From Ruminiclostridium papyrosolvens DSM 2782 (lineage in GTDB: Bacteria > Bacillota > Clostridia > Acetivibrionales > DSM-1351), in the NCBI RefSeq assembly GCF_029318685.1, contig NZ_CP119677.1:186001-250000 (forward strand): 64,000 bases of DNA, written 5' to 3'. The position numbers were made by a program, and so were the translations under genes. The notes below the pieces were generated by a model that was not told the origin of the DNA, did no database searches, and saw only the letters and a list, made by a program, of their open reading frames with translations. Numbering within the stretch: the first letter of the stretch is position 1; every line of letters starts with the position of its first letter. Below are positions 17,434 to 25,402 of this stretch, in pieces.

Positions 17434-18744
17434 ATGAATAAGAATAAGTTTGCTTTAACGCCACCAATGGGTTGGAACAGCTATGACTACTATGATACTA
17501 CCGTCAATGAGGAACAGGTTAAGCAAAATGCGGATTTTATGGCTGAAAACCTAAAGGATTATGGCTGGGAATATATTGTTGTGGATATATCCTGGTATAG
17601 CTGTGAGGCAGGTTATAAAAGAGATGAATTCCAGTATGTACCCTTTGGGAAAGTAGAGATTGATGAATATTCCAGACTGCTGCCATGTCCCGAGCGTTTC
17701 CCGTCCTCTGCTGACGGTGTGGGTTTTAAGCCTCTGGCTGATTATGTCCACAGTCTGGGGCTAAAGTTCGGGATTCACATTATGCGAGGTATTCCCAGAA
17801 TTGCTGCCCACAATCACATGAAGGTTTATGGCACTGATAAAACAGCCAACGAGATTGCCGACCCATATTCTATCTGTATGTGGAATCCTGATATGTATGG
17901 TTTAGAGGTAAATAAACAAGGGGCTCAGGAGTATTACAATTCCATTTTTAGTTTATATGCTCAATGGGGAGTGGATTTTATTAAGTGTGATGATATATGC
18001 AGACTTGATATGAAATCTGCGGAAAAAGAAATTGAAATGCTTTATAATGCTATCCAAAATTGCGGACGGCCTATGGTTTTAAGCTTGTCGCCGGGACCTG
18101 CCCATATAAATAAGGCATGGCACTATGAAAAATATGCGAATATGTGGAGAATTACAGATGATTTCTGGGATAGCTGGCCACTGTTAAAGAATATGTTTGA
18201 GAGATGCGAAATTTGGCAAAATCATGTTTCAGAAGGCTGCTACCCTGATTGCGACATGCTCCCTCTGGGGTTTATCGGCAAAGGCTTCGGTGAAGAACGG
18301 TTAACTAATTTCACAAAAGAAGAGCAGATTACTATGATGTCTCTTTGGTGTATCTTCCGTTCTCCTCTTATGGTTGGGGCAGAACTGACCAAGCTGGATA
18401 AGTGGACAATGGAGCTTATGACGAATAGCAAAGTATTGCGTCTTCTGACCCACTCCACGGGTGCAAAACAGATTTCAAGGGATGATAAGCAGGCCATATG
18501 GCTTTCAAGAGATACGCAGAAGGAGGCTTACTATCTTGGCCTATTCAATCTCAGCGACCAAGTCAGGAATATTCATATAACTCCTGAGGAGCTGGGGCTT
18601 GACGGCTTTAAAGGGTGTGTCTTTGAAGAGCTTTGGTGTAAGGACAGTATAAACAATGTCACTGAGATGCTTGAGGTAAATGTTGCTCCTCACGGGGCAA
18701 AACTGTTTGAAATTTCCATAAATATCCTTTATACTGATAGTTAA
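17434..18744 (+). CDS. GH27 alpha-galactosidase, cytoplasmic
   Basis: This 436-aa glycoside hydrolase family 27 enzyme removes terminal alpha-galactosyl residues, for example from raffinose-type or galactomannan oligosaccharides. The family start TPPMGWNSYD is present, as are the nucleophile Asp near residue 186 (FIKCDDIC) and the acid/base Asp near 242 (RITDDFWDSW). A C-terminal beta domain follows (residues 350-436). No signal peptide or dockerin is visible, so it acts on imported sugars. Regulation probably comes from the divergent AraC gene. GH27 members also include other alpha-glycosidases, so substrate is likely but not certain. Confidence 0.9.
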   Translation: MNKNKFALTPPMGWNSYDYYDTTVNEEQVKQNADFMAENLKDYGWEYIVVDISWYSCEAGYKRDEFQYVPFGKVEIDEYSRLLPCPERFPSSADGVGFKPLADYVHSLGLKFGIHIMRGIPRIAAHNHMKVYGTDKTANEIADPYSICMWNPDMYGLEVNKQGAQEYYNSIFSLYAQWGVDFIKCDDICRLDMKSAEKEIEMLYNAIQNCGRPMVLSLSPGPAHINKAWHYEKYANMWRITDDFWDSWPLLKNMFERCEIWQNHVSEGCYPDCDMLPLGFIGKGFGEERLTNFTKEEQITMMSLWCIFRSPLMVGAELTKLDKWTMELMTNSKVLRLLTHSTGAKQISRDDKQAIWLSRDTQKEAYYLGLFNLSDQVRNIHITPEELGLDGFKGCVFEELWCKDSINNVTEMLEVNVAPHGAKLFEISINILYTDS

Positions 18745-18764
18745 AGGGGAATAGGGGGGAATAG

Positions 18765-19133
18765 ATGAATGAAAAGAGGCCCATTATAATAACTGTAATT
18801 GCCGATTTAACTATTTTGGCTGCAATGTTTGCCATAGGAGCAACTATTTTCCCCGGATATTTTAAAAGTCTGGGATTTGAATTGAGCCCATTGCCCATTT
18901 ATTCAAGCAATGTTATGAGAATACTGCTGTGCTTTGTTAATATAACTGCGGCAGTTGGTTTATTGCTCCTTAAAAAATGGGGCTATCGGCTGACGATTAT
19001 TTATAGTGTTTTCTTTATGGCGGCAGATATTGTTTGGTGCTTGCAGCGAGGAAAATTTCCTCTTACTTCGGGTATGATTTTTTCGTGTATAATGCTATCT
19101 AATATCATATATTACAGAGAGCGATTTGTTTAA
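18765..19133 (+). CDS. Small four-helix membrane protein, unknown function
   Basis: The 122-aa protein has about four hydrophobic segments (IIITVIADLTILAAMFAIGA, NVMRILLCFVNITAAVGLLL, RLTIIYSVFFMAADIVW and a C-terminal one). It starts 20 bp after the GH27 stop, behind AGGGGGG, and could be co-transcribed with it. I do not recognise a family. The K-W-G-Y-R-L-T loop after helix 2 resembles small DUF-type membrane proteins with a KxWxW loop, such as the one at 25403-25987. Confidence 0.7.
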   Translation: MNEKRPIIITVIADLTILAAMFAIGATIFPGYFKSLGFELSPLPIYSSNVMRILLCFVNITAAVGLLLLKKWGYRLTIIYSVFFMAADIVWCLQRGKFPLTSGMIFSCIMLSNIIYYRERFV

Positions 19134-19190
19134 GGGAAAGCGCAAAAGCCAGACGGTCTGATACTTCAATAAAATCAGGAGGTGCTTATT

Positions 19191-19477
19191 ATGTACAAAA
19201 TTCCATTAATTTCATCAGTAATGTTATTTTTTCTAGGATGCATTACTTTAGGCGGCGCTATGATTTGTTCAAAAATTTTGCCACAAATTTTTAAGATTTA
19301 TTTAATGACACATCCTGTAAATTATAGTGAAGGTATGCTGCAAGTAAATTTAACAGATGTTTATTATTAGCCCTTGCAGAACTTATACTTGGTGCAATTG
19401 GCTATTTGTATTACAAAAAAAAGCCTAAAGCTAAACCTTATTTAACAACCTTATGTGGGTGTGAAAAAACTGAATAA
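19191..19477 (+). pseudogene. Frameshifted small membrane protein gene
   Basis: ATG 19191 follows AGGAGG. The first frame encodes a hydrophobic segment (ISSVMLFFLGCITLGGAMIC) and stops at 19370. From about 19359 another frame continues without a gap (LLLALAELILGAIGYLYYKK) and ends with a Lys-rich tail at 19477. One extra T in the TTT run at 19359-19363 would join them into an intact protein of about 95 aa with two membrane helices. This is either a true frameshift or a sequencing error in a homopolymer. Confidence 0.65.
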
Positions 19478-19546
19478 GAAATCAATGATATTAAGGAGCT
19501 TATGAAAATCAAGAAGAAACCTGTGAAAAATAGATTTTTTAGTATA

Positions 19547-19558
19547 TATCTGCAGATA
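19547..19558. repeat. Palindrome box 1, TATCTGCAGATA
   Basis: The perfect 12-bp palindrome lies 32 bp beyond the stop of the distal precursor gene. About 22 bp of context (TATA before, GATTTT after) is identical to box 2. Confidence 0.8.
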
Positions 19559-19590
19559 GATTTTTACTTTTAATATTGTCTTATGAGATA

Positions 19591-19791
19591 TTAGTAATTT
19601 GCACTAACACAATTACCGCCACAGCAATACTTACAGCTAGCCACACAGCTAGCACTACACCCACCACCACAAGCAGCAGTACACCTATCAACACAGCCAT
19701 ACATACAGGTATAATCACAAGCACTACAAGCATATCCTGATATATCTTGCCTTGATTTACCTATTTTTTTATTAGAGAACAGACGTTCCAT
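19591..19791 (-). CDS. CXXX-repeat RiPP precursor peptide 1
   Basis: The 66-aa peptide starts behind a perfect AAGGAGG. Residues 1-21 form a leader (MERLFSNKKIGKSRQDISGY), nearly identical to that of the neighbouring peptide. The rest is a core with 12 Cys, nearly all spaced as C-x3-C (CMYGC, CVDRC, CTAAC, CGGGC, CSASC, CVASC), ending CKYCCGGNC. Conserved leader, variable Cys-repeat core and an adjacent radical SAM enzyme mark it as a RiPP substrate, probably cross-linked by thioethers. I recall a family described as CXXX-repeat radical SAM peptides that fits. The mature activity is unknown. Confidence 0.85.
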   Translation of the reverse strand: MERLFSNKKIGKSRQDISGYACSACDYTCMYGCVDRCTAACGGGCSASCVASCKYCCGGNCVSANY

Positions 19792-19864
19792 ATTAACACC
19801 TCCTTATTTATGTTGTTTAGATTTATAAAGAAAAGGTATATAAATGCCAGAATTAAAGGGTATA

Positions 19865-19876
19865 TATCTGCAGATA
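19865..19876. repeat. Palindrome box 2, TATCTGCAGATA
   Basis: The same 12-bp palindrome lies between the two precursor genes, 44 bp past the stop of precursor 2 and 74 bp before the start of precursor 1. Confidence 0.8.
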
Positions 19877-19920
19877 GATTTTATCCTATATTCTGGACTT
19901 ATAATTAATAATTATGTAGG

Positions 19921-20124
19921 TTACATACCTGAAGTAGTAACGCAATTATACCCACATGAATACCCACAATGTGTTTGGCAACCAGTATTACAATTAACAT
20001 AACAACCACCAGTACAACCACCATAACAACCGGAACATGTACCATCACAAACATTGCAAAATGCGTATCCACTTATATCCTGTCTTGGCTTACCAATTTT
20101 TTTATTAGAGAACAAACGATCCAT
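19921..20124 (-). CDS. CXXX-repeat RiPP precursor peptide 2
   Basis: The 67-aa peptide starts behind GAGGAGGGG. Its leader (MDRLFSNKKIGKPRQDISGY) differs from that of precursor 1 at two positions, while the core differs widely. The core has 11 Cys spaced mostly C-x3-C (CYGGC, CTGGC, CYVNC, CNTGC, CQTHC, CGYSC, CGYNC) and ends VTTSGM. This leader/core contrast is typical of duplicated RiPP substrates diverging under selection. It is the first of the two precursors in the operon direction. Confidence 0.85.
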   Translation of the reverse strand: MDRLFSNKKIGKPRQDISGYAFCNVCDGTCSGCYGGCTGGCYVNCNTGCQTHCGYSCGYNCVTTSGM

Positions 20125-20158
20125 AATAAACCCCTCCTCAATATATTGTTTTAATATC

Positions 20159-20170
20159 TATCTGCAGATA
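20159..20170. repeat. Palindrome box 3, TATCTGCAGATA
   Basis: The third copy lies 35 bp upstream of the precursor 2 start, with its asymmetric flank (AGATAGAT side) inverted relative to boxes 1 and 2. A TATAAT lies about 20 bp upstream of it on the minus strand, so an operator or internal promoter is possible. Confidence 0.75.
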
Positions 20171-20198
20171 TAAATATGAGCAAGTATTATATCACTAA

Positions 20199-20489
20199 CT
20201 ATTTGGTCAGAATTATTTCACAGGTTTGAAAATCTATATTCCACTTATGTCCATCTATGTTTTTCCATGTGTACTTTTCATACATTTTGTCCCACCATGC
20301 CTGCATATGATACTTGACTTTTCCTAATTCGGTTATCATTTTCTCCTGCATTGTTTCTTTTTGCTCAGCTGAAAGCAAATCACTCTCAAGAGTAGCTGCA
20401 AGCTCTTCAATTCCGAGCTTTCTTTCAAAAAGAACCAGCATTTCATTTTTTTCCTCTTCAGTGACAATTCCAACTACTTCTCTATACAT
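20199..20489 (-). CDS. Small RiPP-cluster protein (CXXX-repeat modification system type)
   Basis: The 96-aa soluble protein has an acidic helical N-terminal half (EEEKNEMLVLFERKLGIEEL, LLSAEQKETMQEKMITELGK) and an aromatic C-terminus (MQAWWDKMYEKYTWKNIDGH). It lies 18 bp after the radical SAM gene and 75 bp before precursor 2, in one operon. I recall a small accessory family in CXXX-repeat peptide systems with this size and position; I infer that it helps recruit the leader or stabilise the maturase. No catalytic motif is visible. Confidence 0.7.
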   Translation of the reverse strand: MYREVVGIVTEEEKNEMLVLFERKLGIEELAATLESDLLSAEQKETMQEKMITELGKVKYHMQAWWDKMYEKYTWKNIDGHKWNIDFQTCEIILTK

Positions 20490-20507
20490 GTTAATAACTT
20501 CCTTTCA

Positions 20508-22634
20508 CTATATTTTTAATAGCTTTTCCAACGGGTCGTTATAGTCAATTTCGCTTAATGTATTTTCAAATTTATAGAAGCTGTATTCTTTGAGTTTTCT
20601 TTGAAGATTCATAGAATGTTCTCTTTCTATGTGGCTTAGCTCACACTGTATTTTAGAAGGTATATTTATTTCATTTGTCATTTTTTTGTTCAGATACTTG
20701 CATCTGTTGCAGTTATAAACATCACAGAGTGAGCATATGGGGGAATTTTCGAGTTTGAGCAGTTGGTCATTTTTTATATTTATTCCGTCAATGATATTTC
20801 CTATATGGCAGTCAGGGTCATCAAAGTAAAAGGCAGGACATATATAGATTCTTCCATTGGGTGCAAGTGAAAATGTATTGGTACCTGCGTCACAGTTTTT
20901 CATAGATTTTAAATTCCAAATGTCAGTTAGTACATTTATTTCAAGTTCCTCACCCTGTGCGTATTTTTCAGCAATAAAATCAACTATTTTATTTAACTGA
21001 GTTCTATACTCCTGAACATCTTGGGCGTTCCAGTCATTAATATCTTCAAGCTCGAGATTTATTCTGTATACTGTACCTGCAAGCTGTTCTATTAATTCAT
21101 ATAAGTTATGTATATTGTACCTGTTAAGCAGTAATATGCCGGGAGCTTCTTCATCGGGATTGTCTGCACAGTTGTCATACACTGAAATGGCATTTCCGGC
21201 TTGTCCCGCTTTATCAATAGTAAGGTATTCCTTTATATTTGCTTCATCTAGTCCCTGTGGTGTGCCAAGAAAGACAGGTGTATAGCCGTTTTTCTCACAA
21301 AATGTGATACCTTGTTTTAATAATTCAGGAGTCATGATATTTTTAGTAGACTTTGTGTTTCTATAGGAACAATGGGGTGTTATGTTGTCTGAAGTTATAA
21401 ATTGCAAATATCTCTTTTTTTCATGCTCTCTATCCGCTGACAATTTTGTTCTTTCAGAAGGTAAGCCCGTTAGTTTTTCAAACTTTTCCCAGAAATATTT
21501 GTTTGCCCGTACAGTTGCTTTATGCATATTGCATAAATATGTAGCCCTTTGATAAATAGTATCAGTGTCTGCCATGTCGTAATTACAGCCCTGACACCAT
21601 GCGCAGCCACTTGCCACTTCACACTTTACACATTCCAGAGAACTTTGAGTTTTCAGACTTAATGCATGAAAGGGTCTTAGTTTGTCCTGATTAATCCCGC
21701 TGTCGGCATTTCCTACGCATATTGCTTTCTTGTTATTCAAACTAATAGTATAGAACCTTATGCATGGAAAAAAGTTACCGTCACAGTCAATTGCCAGCAT
21801 TTTACCTGCACCGCAATAATTTTTATTAATCTCTTCTTCTGTGAGAGGGTTACCTATGTAGGGGTCAAAGAATCTTACAGAGTATTTATCCCACAGCTTA
21901 TTTTCAAGGACATAGTCAGCAAGCTCTCTGAGCTGTTGCTCCATAATAAGGTCGTCGCCCTCTTTCCAGACATCCTCAAACACCACATTTGCAGCTACAG
22001 ATTTTATGCCTATATCCCAAAGGCTGATAATACTGTCTTTAAGATATGGAATATCGTCATGAGCAAAGGTTGCCTTTGAAGAGGAGGCTGGAAATTGACT
22101 AAGCCAGAGAGGTACATTTTTAATTACATCGTCATAGGAGCCGCTACCATCGGGCTTTACTCGCTGTAAGTCATGTTTTATCTTGTTTCCGTCTACACTC
22201 AAACCTATAGAGAGGTGAGCTATATTTTTTTTAATATATTTCTGAACCGCCGGAGTACCGTAAAGAAGGCCATTGCTGGAGAAGGATAATCTGTAGCTGT
22301 TGAACCAAGGATGGTCAAGTAGGAACATCTGCTGCTTGATATAGTCCGTTATTCTGTCTACCAGTTCTATTTCTACAAAAGCTTCTCCTCCTATGAATTC
22401 CCATACTACTGACTTATCATTAAAGGTATCCCTTTCTGAAAGTAAGTAATCTACGACCTTTTTAGCTGTTTCAAAGGTCATTTTTTTTAAGCTGTTTTTC
22501 CCTGTCATATAGCAGTATTTACAGGCAAGGTTACAATCCTCTGTCACACAAAAGGTTATAGTTTTTGGCTTGCCATCCAAACCATTCCATACAGGATTTA
22601 AATTTCCCATTTTGATTTCAGTAATGCTTTCCAC
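20508..22634 (-). CDS. Radical SAM peptide maturase fused to a second Cys-rich maturase domain
   Basis: This 708-aa protein starts at GTG, seven bases after AAGGAG. C34, C38 and C41 (CNLACKYC) form the radical SAM 4Fe-4S motif, followed by a SAM-binding GGEA region. A SPASM-like Cys cluster lies near residues 270-370 (NYCGAGKMLAID, CVKCEVASGCAWCQGC). Residues about 400-708 form a second module with its own SPASM-like cluster (NCDAGTNTFSLAPNGRIYIC, CSLCDVYNCNRC), which I think matches what are elsewhere separate CXXX-repeat maturase proteins. It probably installs thioether cross-links on the two downstream Cys-repeat peptides. Confidence 0.88.
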   Translation of the reverse strand: MESITEIKMGNLNPVWNGLDGKPKTITFCVTEDCNLACKYCYMTGKNSLKKMTFETAKKVVDYLLSERDTFNDKSVVWEFIGGEAFVEIELVDRITDYIKQQMFLLDHPWFNSYRLSFSSNGLLYGTPAVQKYIKKNIAHLSIGLSVDGNKIKHDLQRVKPDGSGSYDDVIKNVPLWLSQFPASSSKATFAHDDIPYLKDSIISLWDIGIKSVAANVVFEDVWKEGDDLIMEQQLRELADYVLENKLWDKYSVRFFDPYIGNPLTEEEINKNYCGAGKMLAIDCDGNFFPCIRFYTISLNNKKAICVGNADSGINQDKLRPFHALSLKTQSSLECVKCEVASGCAWCQGCNYDMADTDTIYQRATYLCNMHKATVRANKYFWEKFEKLTGLPSERTKLSADREHEKKRYLQFITSDNITPHCSYRNTKSTKNIMTPELLKQGITFCEKNGYTPVFLGTPQGLDEANIKEYLTIDKAGQAGNAISVYDNCADNPDEEAPGILLLNRYNIHNLYELIEQLAGTVYRINLELEDINDWNAQDVQEYRTQLNKIVDFIAEKYAQGEELEINVLTDIWNLKSMKNCDAGTNTFSLAPNGRIYICPAFYFDDPDCHIGNIIDGINIKNDQLLKLENSPICSLCDVYNCNRCKYLNKKMTNEINIPSKIQCELSHIEREHSMNLQRKLKEYSFYKFENTLSEIDYNDPLEKLLKI

Positions 22635-22649
22635 CTTATCACTCCTTTT

Positions 22650-23342
22650 TTAAAGTGCCTTTAGTAATTCTTCTCTGGCTTCCTCATATGGAAGATTTTT
22701 TTTATCCTTTATTATTCGGGCTAAATGGCCTGATATATAGGCTGCCGACAGACTTGTGCCTCTGACATTTTTTATGTCTTGTATGTCTTGCAAGCACTCT
22801 ATACCTTCAATTCCTGAAGGTGCATAGAAAAAACCCTGTTTATATGAATATTGCATACAATCGTCAAAGCTGTCTGCCTTTACACCAATAACGCCTTTAA
22901 GATAAGCAGGATAGGAAACTTTTCCCGAGTTTTCAGCAGCAGCTACCAGAGTTATATTAAGTCTTTTTGCCTCTTTAACTATTTTTCTTAAAGGGAAAAT
23001 ATACCTTTTTTTTACAGTACCCAGACTCATATGTATGATATCAGGCTTATAGTCAAATACCTGACTTAAGGAATATGCAAGTATTCTTCCGTCTGACGAC
23101 AGGTTCTCGTCAAGGATATTTACACTTATTAGCTCAATATCACTGCATATATGACGTATTATTGCAGCTATTATTGTGCCATGAAGATTCCTCACCGGCA
23201 GAGTATTGTTCTCTTTTATATATCCTTTAATGTTGACGCTATAACCGGTTGAGTGTATTACATTCTTATTCAAATTGCATATCTGTGTGTTTATCCCACT
23301 GTCAATTATGGCAATCCTGATTTTCCTGTCCGATTCCTCTAT
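22650..23342 (-). CDS. Compact S8 (subtilisin-like) peptidase of the RiPP operon; possible ATA start
   Basis: The catalytic triad is Asp in IAIIDSGI, His in NLHGTIIAA and Ser in GTSLSAAYISG (D14, H54 and S197 of 230 residues). The first canonical start, TTG at 23273, would lose the catalytic Asp. Upstream the frame is open only to just after the exporter stop codon. AGGGAGG there sits seven bases before an in-frame ATA at 23342, which I take as the likely start. There is no signal peptide or propeptide, so it is cytoplasmic and probably cleaves the precursor leaders. Confidence 0.85.
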   Translation of the reverse strand: MEESDRKIRIAIIDSGINTQICNLNKNVIHSTGYSVNIKGYIKENNTLPVRNLHGTIIAAIIRHICSDIELISVNILDENLSSDGRILAYSLSQVFDYKPDIIHMSLGTVKKRYIFPLRKIVKEAKRLNITLVAAAENSGKVSYPAYLKGVIGVKADSFDDCMQYSYKQGFFYAPSGIEGIECLQDIQDIKNVRGTSLSAAYISGHLARIIKDKKNLPYEEAREELLKAL

Positions 23343-23343
23343 A

Positions 23344-25119
23344 TCAAATCACCTCCCTGCTATTTTCATTTATTAGCTCCACCTCAGCTTGGTACAGATG
23401 CTTGTACACTTTATTGGTATGGATTAGTGAATGGTGATTTCCTCGACCAACTATTTTTCCGTTTTCTAATACATATATGACATCGGCTTCTATTATCGTT
23501 GAAAGCCTGTGAGCTATCAGCACTACGGTACAATCCTCAGCTAGGGCATCAATTGCTTTTTTTATGTAAAATTGAGATTCATTATCTAAAGAAGAGGTTG
23601 CCTCGTCAAATAGTATTATCTTTGATTTTTTTAACAAGGCTCTTGCTATAGCTATTCTTTGTTTTTGTCCCCCTGAAAGATTCACACCGTTTTCTCCCAC
23701 GATAGAGTTATATTTATTAGGCATGGATTCTATATATTCATGTATATATGCCTTTTTACAGGCATTTTCTATTTCCTGCTGAGTAGCATCGGGGTTTGCA
23801 AGCAACAGATTCTCTTTTATGGATATCATAAACAGAACAGGTTCTTGACGTACTACGGATACGTGCCTGCGTAAATCTTCTTCCTTGATTTCATTCAGGT
23901 CTGTGTGGTCAATGAATATATTCCCATTACAGGGCTGGTAAAGGCGCAGCAATAAATTGAAAATGGTAGTTTTGCCGCTTCCGCTGCTTCCTACTATGGC
24001 TGTCCTGCTTTTGGACGGAATATTTATGGTAACGTCATCCAGTACGCTTACCTGATTATCATAACTGAAGGAGACATTTTTAAAATTAATTTCACCGGTT
24101 ATATTGTGAATGCTTTTTTCACCAATTTCTTCATGTGAATAAGACAGCCCGTCTATTAAGAAAAATATTCTTTCAAGGGAGTTCATAACCTGCTGTAAAT
24201 TGAGATTAAATTTGCTTATGCTTAAAAGAGACCCTGAGAATTGTCCGGAGTATGAATTGAAGGCAATAAAATACTTTATGTTTAGTGAGCCGTTTACAAC
24301 GAATACTCCTCCTACAAAAACCACGGCGATACTGGTTAAATGGTTTACAATGTCTGAAAGTGCCTGAGATTTTGCACCAAGCAATATTACGGCTACTATC
24401 ATTTCTTTTAATTTGTTTGCAACCTTTATAAATGCTTCAAACTTGTATTTTTTTATTCCTAAGCTTTTTACTTCCCTTATACCCCAAATGGTTTGTCCCG
24501 ATTCACTATAGTATTTGTCATTGACTTGGGATAAATTTTTGTTGCCTGCCCTGATTTTTTTGCCATATTTATTAAAGATTAAAAAAGTTATTGGGAAAGT
24601 AATTACAACGATTAAAGCCAGTTTAACGCTTATGGTAAACACGGTTATTCCCACTGCTATAAGCCGTATCACATCAACAACAGAATTTATAAGAGTTCCT
24701 GTGATAGCATTTGCAACCTCACCTGAATCTCCATGTAATCTGGACATTAGTTCACCATTATTTAGTTCATCATAAGCTTTTACGGGGAGGTCAAGAATGG
24801 CTTTGTACATATCCCTTTTTAAGTCGAATATTATATTTTGGTTTAGTGAAGAAAAGACATAAGATTGTAAATATGAAAGAATACTTGCAAGAATCCCGAA
24901 TATCAGAGTGTAAACTATATTAGGGATAGCTGAATCAATACTTTTTTTGAAAAAACTGTCCAGTATTCCACCCCAAAAAAGAGGCTGTACTATTCCTATT
25001 CCTATGCTGCCGAGTATACATACAAAAGCCAGTATGAACTTGGTTTTATATGAAAATACATATTTTAAAGCTCTTTTAAGCAATTTTATATCTTCTTGTT
25101 TGAAAAATTTTATCTTCAT
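23344..25119 (-). CDS. ABC-type peptide exporter (fused membrane and ATPase domains)
   Basis: This 591-aa half-transporter has about six transmembrane helices (residues 20-310) and a C-terminal ATPase with Walker A GSSGSGKTT, signature LSGGQKQR, Walker B ILFDEAT and H-loop AHRLST. It lacks an N-terminal C39 peptidase domain, so leader cleavage must come from another protein; the S8 peptidase overlapping its stop codon fits. It is the first gene of the operon and probably exports the modified peptides. A sigma-A promoter lies about 140 bp upstream. Confidence 0.9.
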   Translation of the reverse strand: MKIKFFKQEDIKLLKRALKYVFSYKTKFILAFVCILGSIGIGIVQPLFWGGILDSFFKKSIDSAIPNIVYTLIFGILASILSYLQSYVFSSLNQNIIFDLKRDMYKAILDLPVKAYDELNNGELMSRLHGDSGEVANAITGTLINSVVDVIRLIAVGITVFTISVKLALIVVITFPITFLIFNKYGKKIRAGNKNLSQVNDKYYSESGQTIWGIREVKSLGIKKYKFEAFIKVANKLKEMIVAVILLGAKSQALSDIVNHLTSIAVVFVGGVFVVNGSLNIKYFIAFNSYSGQFSGSLLSISKFNLNLQQVMNSLERIFFLIDGLSYSHEEIGEKSIHNITGEINFKNVSFSYDNQVSVLDDVTINIPSKSRTAIVGSSGSGKTTIFNLLLRLYQPCNGNIFIDHTDLNEIKEEDLRRHVSVVRQEPVLFMISIKENLLLANPDATQQEIENACKKAYIHEYIESMPNKYNSIVGENGVNLSGGQKQRIAIARALLKKSKIILFDEATSSLDNESQFYIKKAIDALAEDCTVVLIAHRLSTIIEADVIYVLENGKIVGRGNHHSLIHTNKVYKHLYQAEVELINENSREVI

Positions 25120-25210
25120 GATTTAGTCCCCACATTTACCTTTTATATCTACAAAAAAACAGCGTAAACCAGACTGACTAAACTAAGGTGTGTATTAGTA
25201 AATATTAATT

Positions 25211-25234
25211 AGGATGCATGATAGGATGCATTAT
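25211..25234. repeat. 12-bp tandem direct repeat in the RiPP operon leader
   Basis: AGGATGCATGAT is followed directly by AGGATGCATTAT, 11 of 12 identical. It lies between the promoter -10 and the exporter start, so it could be an operator for an unlinked regulator. Confidence 0.5.
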
Positions 25235-25260
25235 TTGTATAATATTTACACTTTATAAAT

Positions 25261-25289
25261 AATTTACCATGTAGAGAGATAAATGTCAA
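25261..25289 (-). promoter_or_regulatory. Sigma-A promoter for the RiPP operon
   Basis: On the minus strand TTGACA (25289-25284) and TAAATT (25266-25261) are exactly 17 bp apart. A transcript would start near 25254, leaving an untranslated leader of about 135 nt before the exporter. Confidence 0.65.
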
Positions 25290-25402
25290 ATTATGAGATT
25301 GTTTAAATACTTGACTAGTAACATGATTTTAAATATTCCAAACATCAATGAACGGAAACTACTGCCTTTTGTAGGTTTAAGGATTCTCCGGGGCTAACAC
25401 CT

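Noticed and set aside
19591-20124. Metallothionein-like proteins instead of RiPP precursors
   Set aside because: The conserved leader, variable core and adjacent radical SAM, peptidase and exporter genes favour RiPP substrates.
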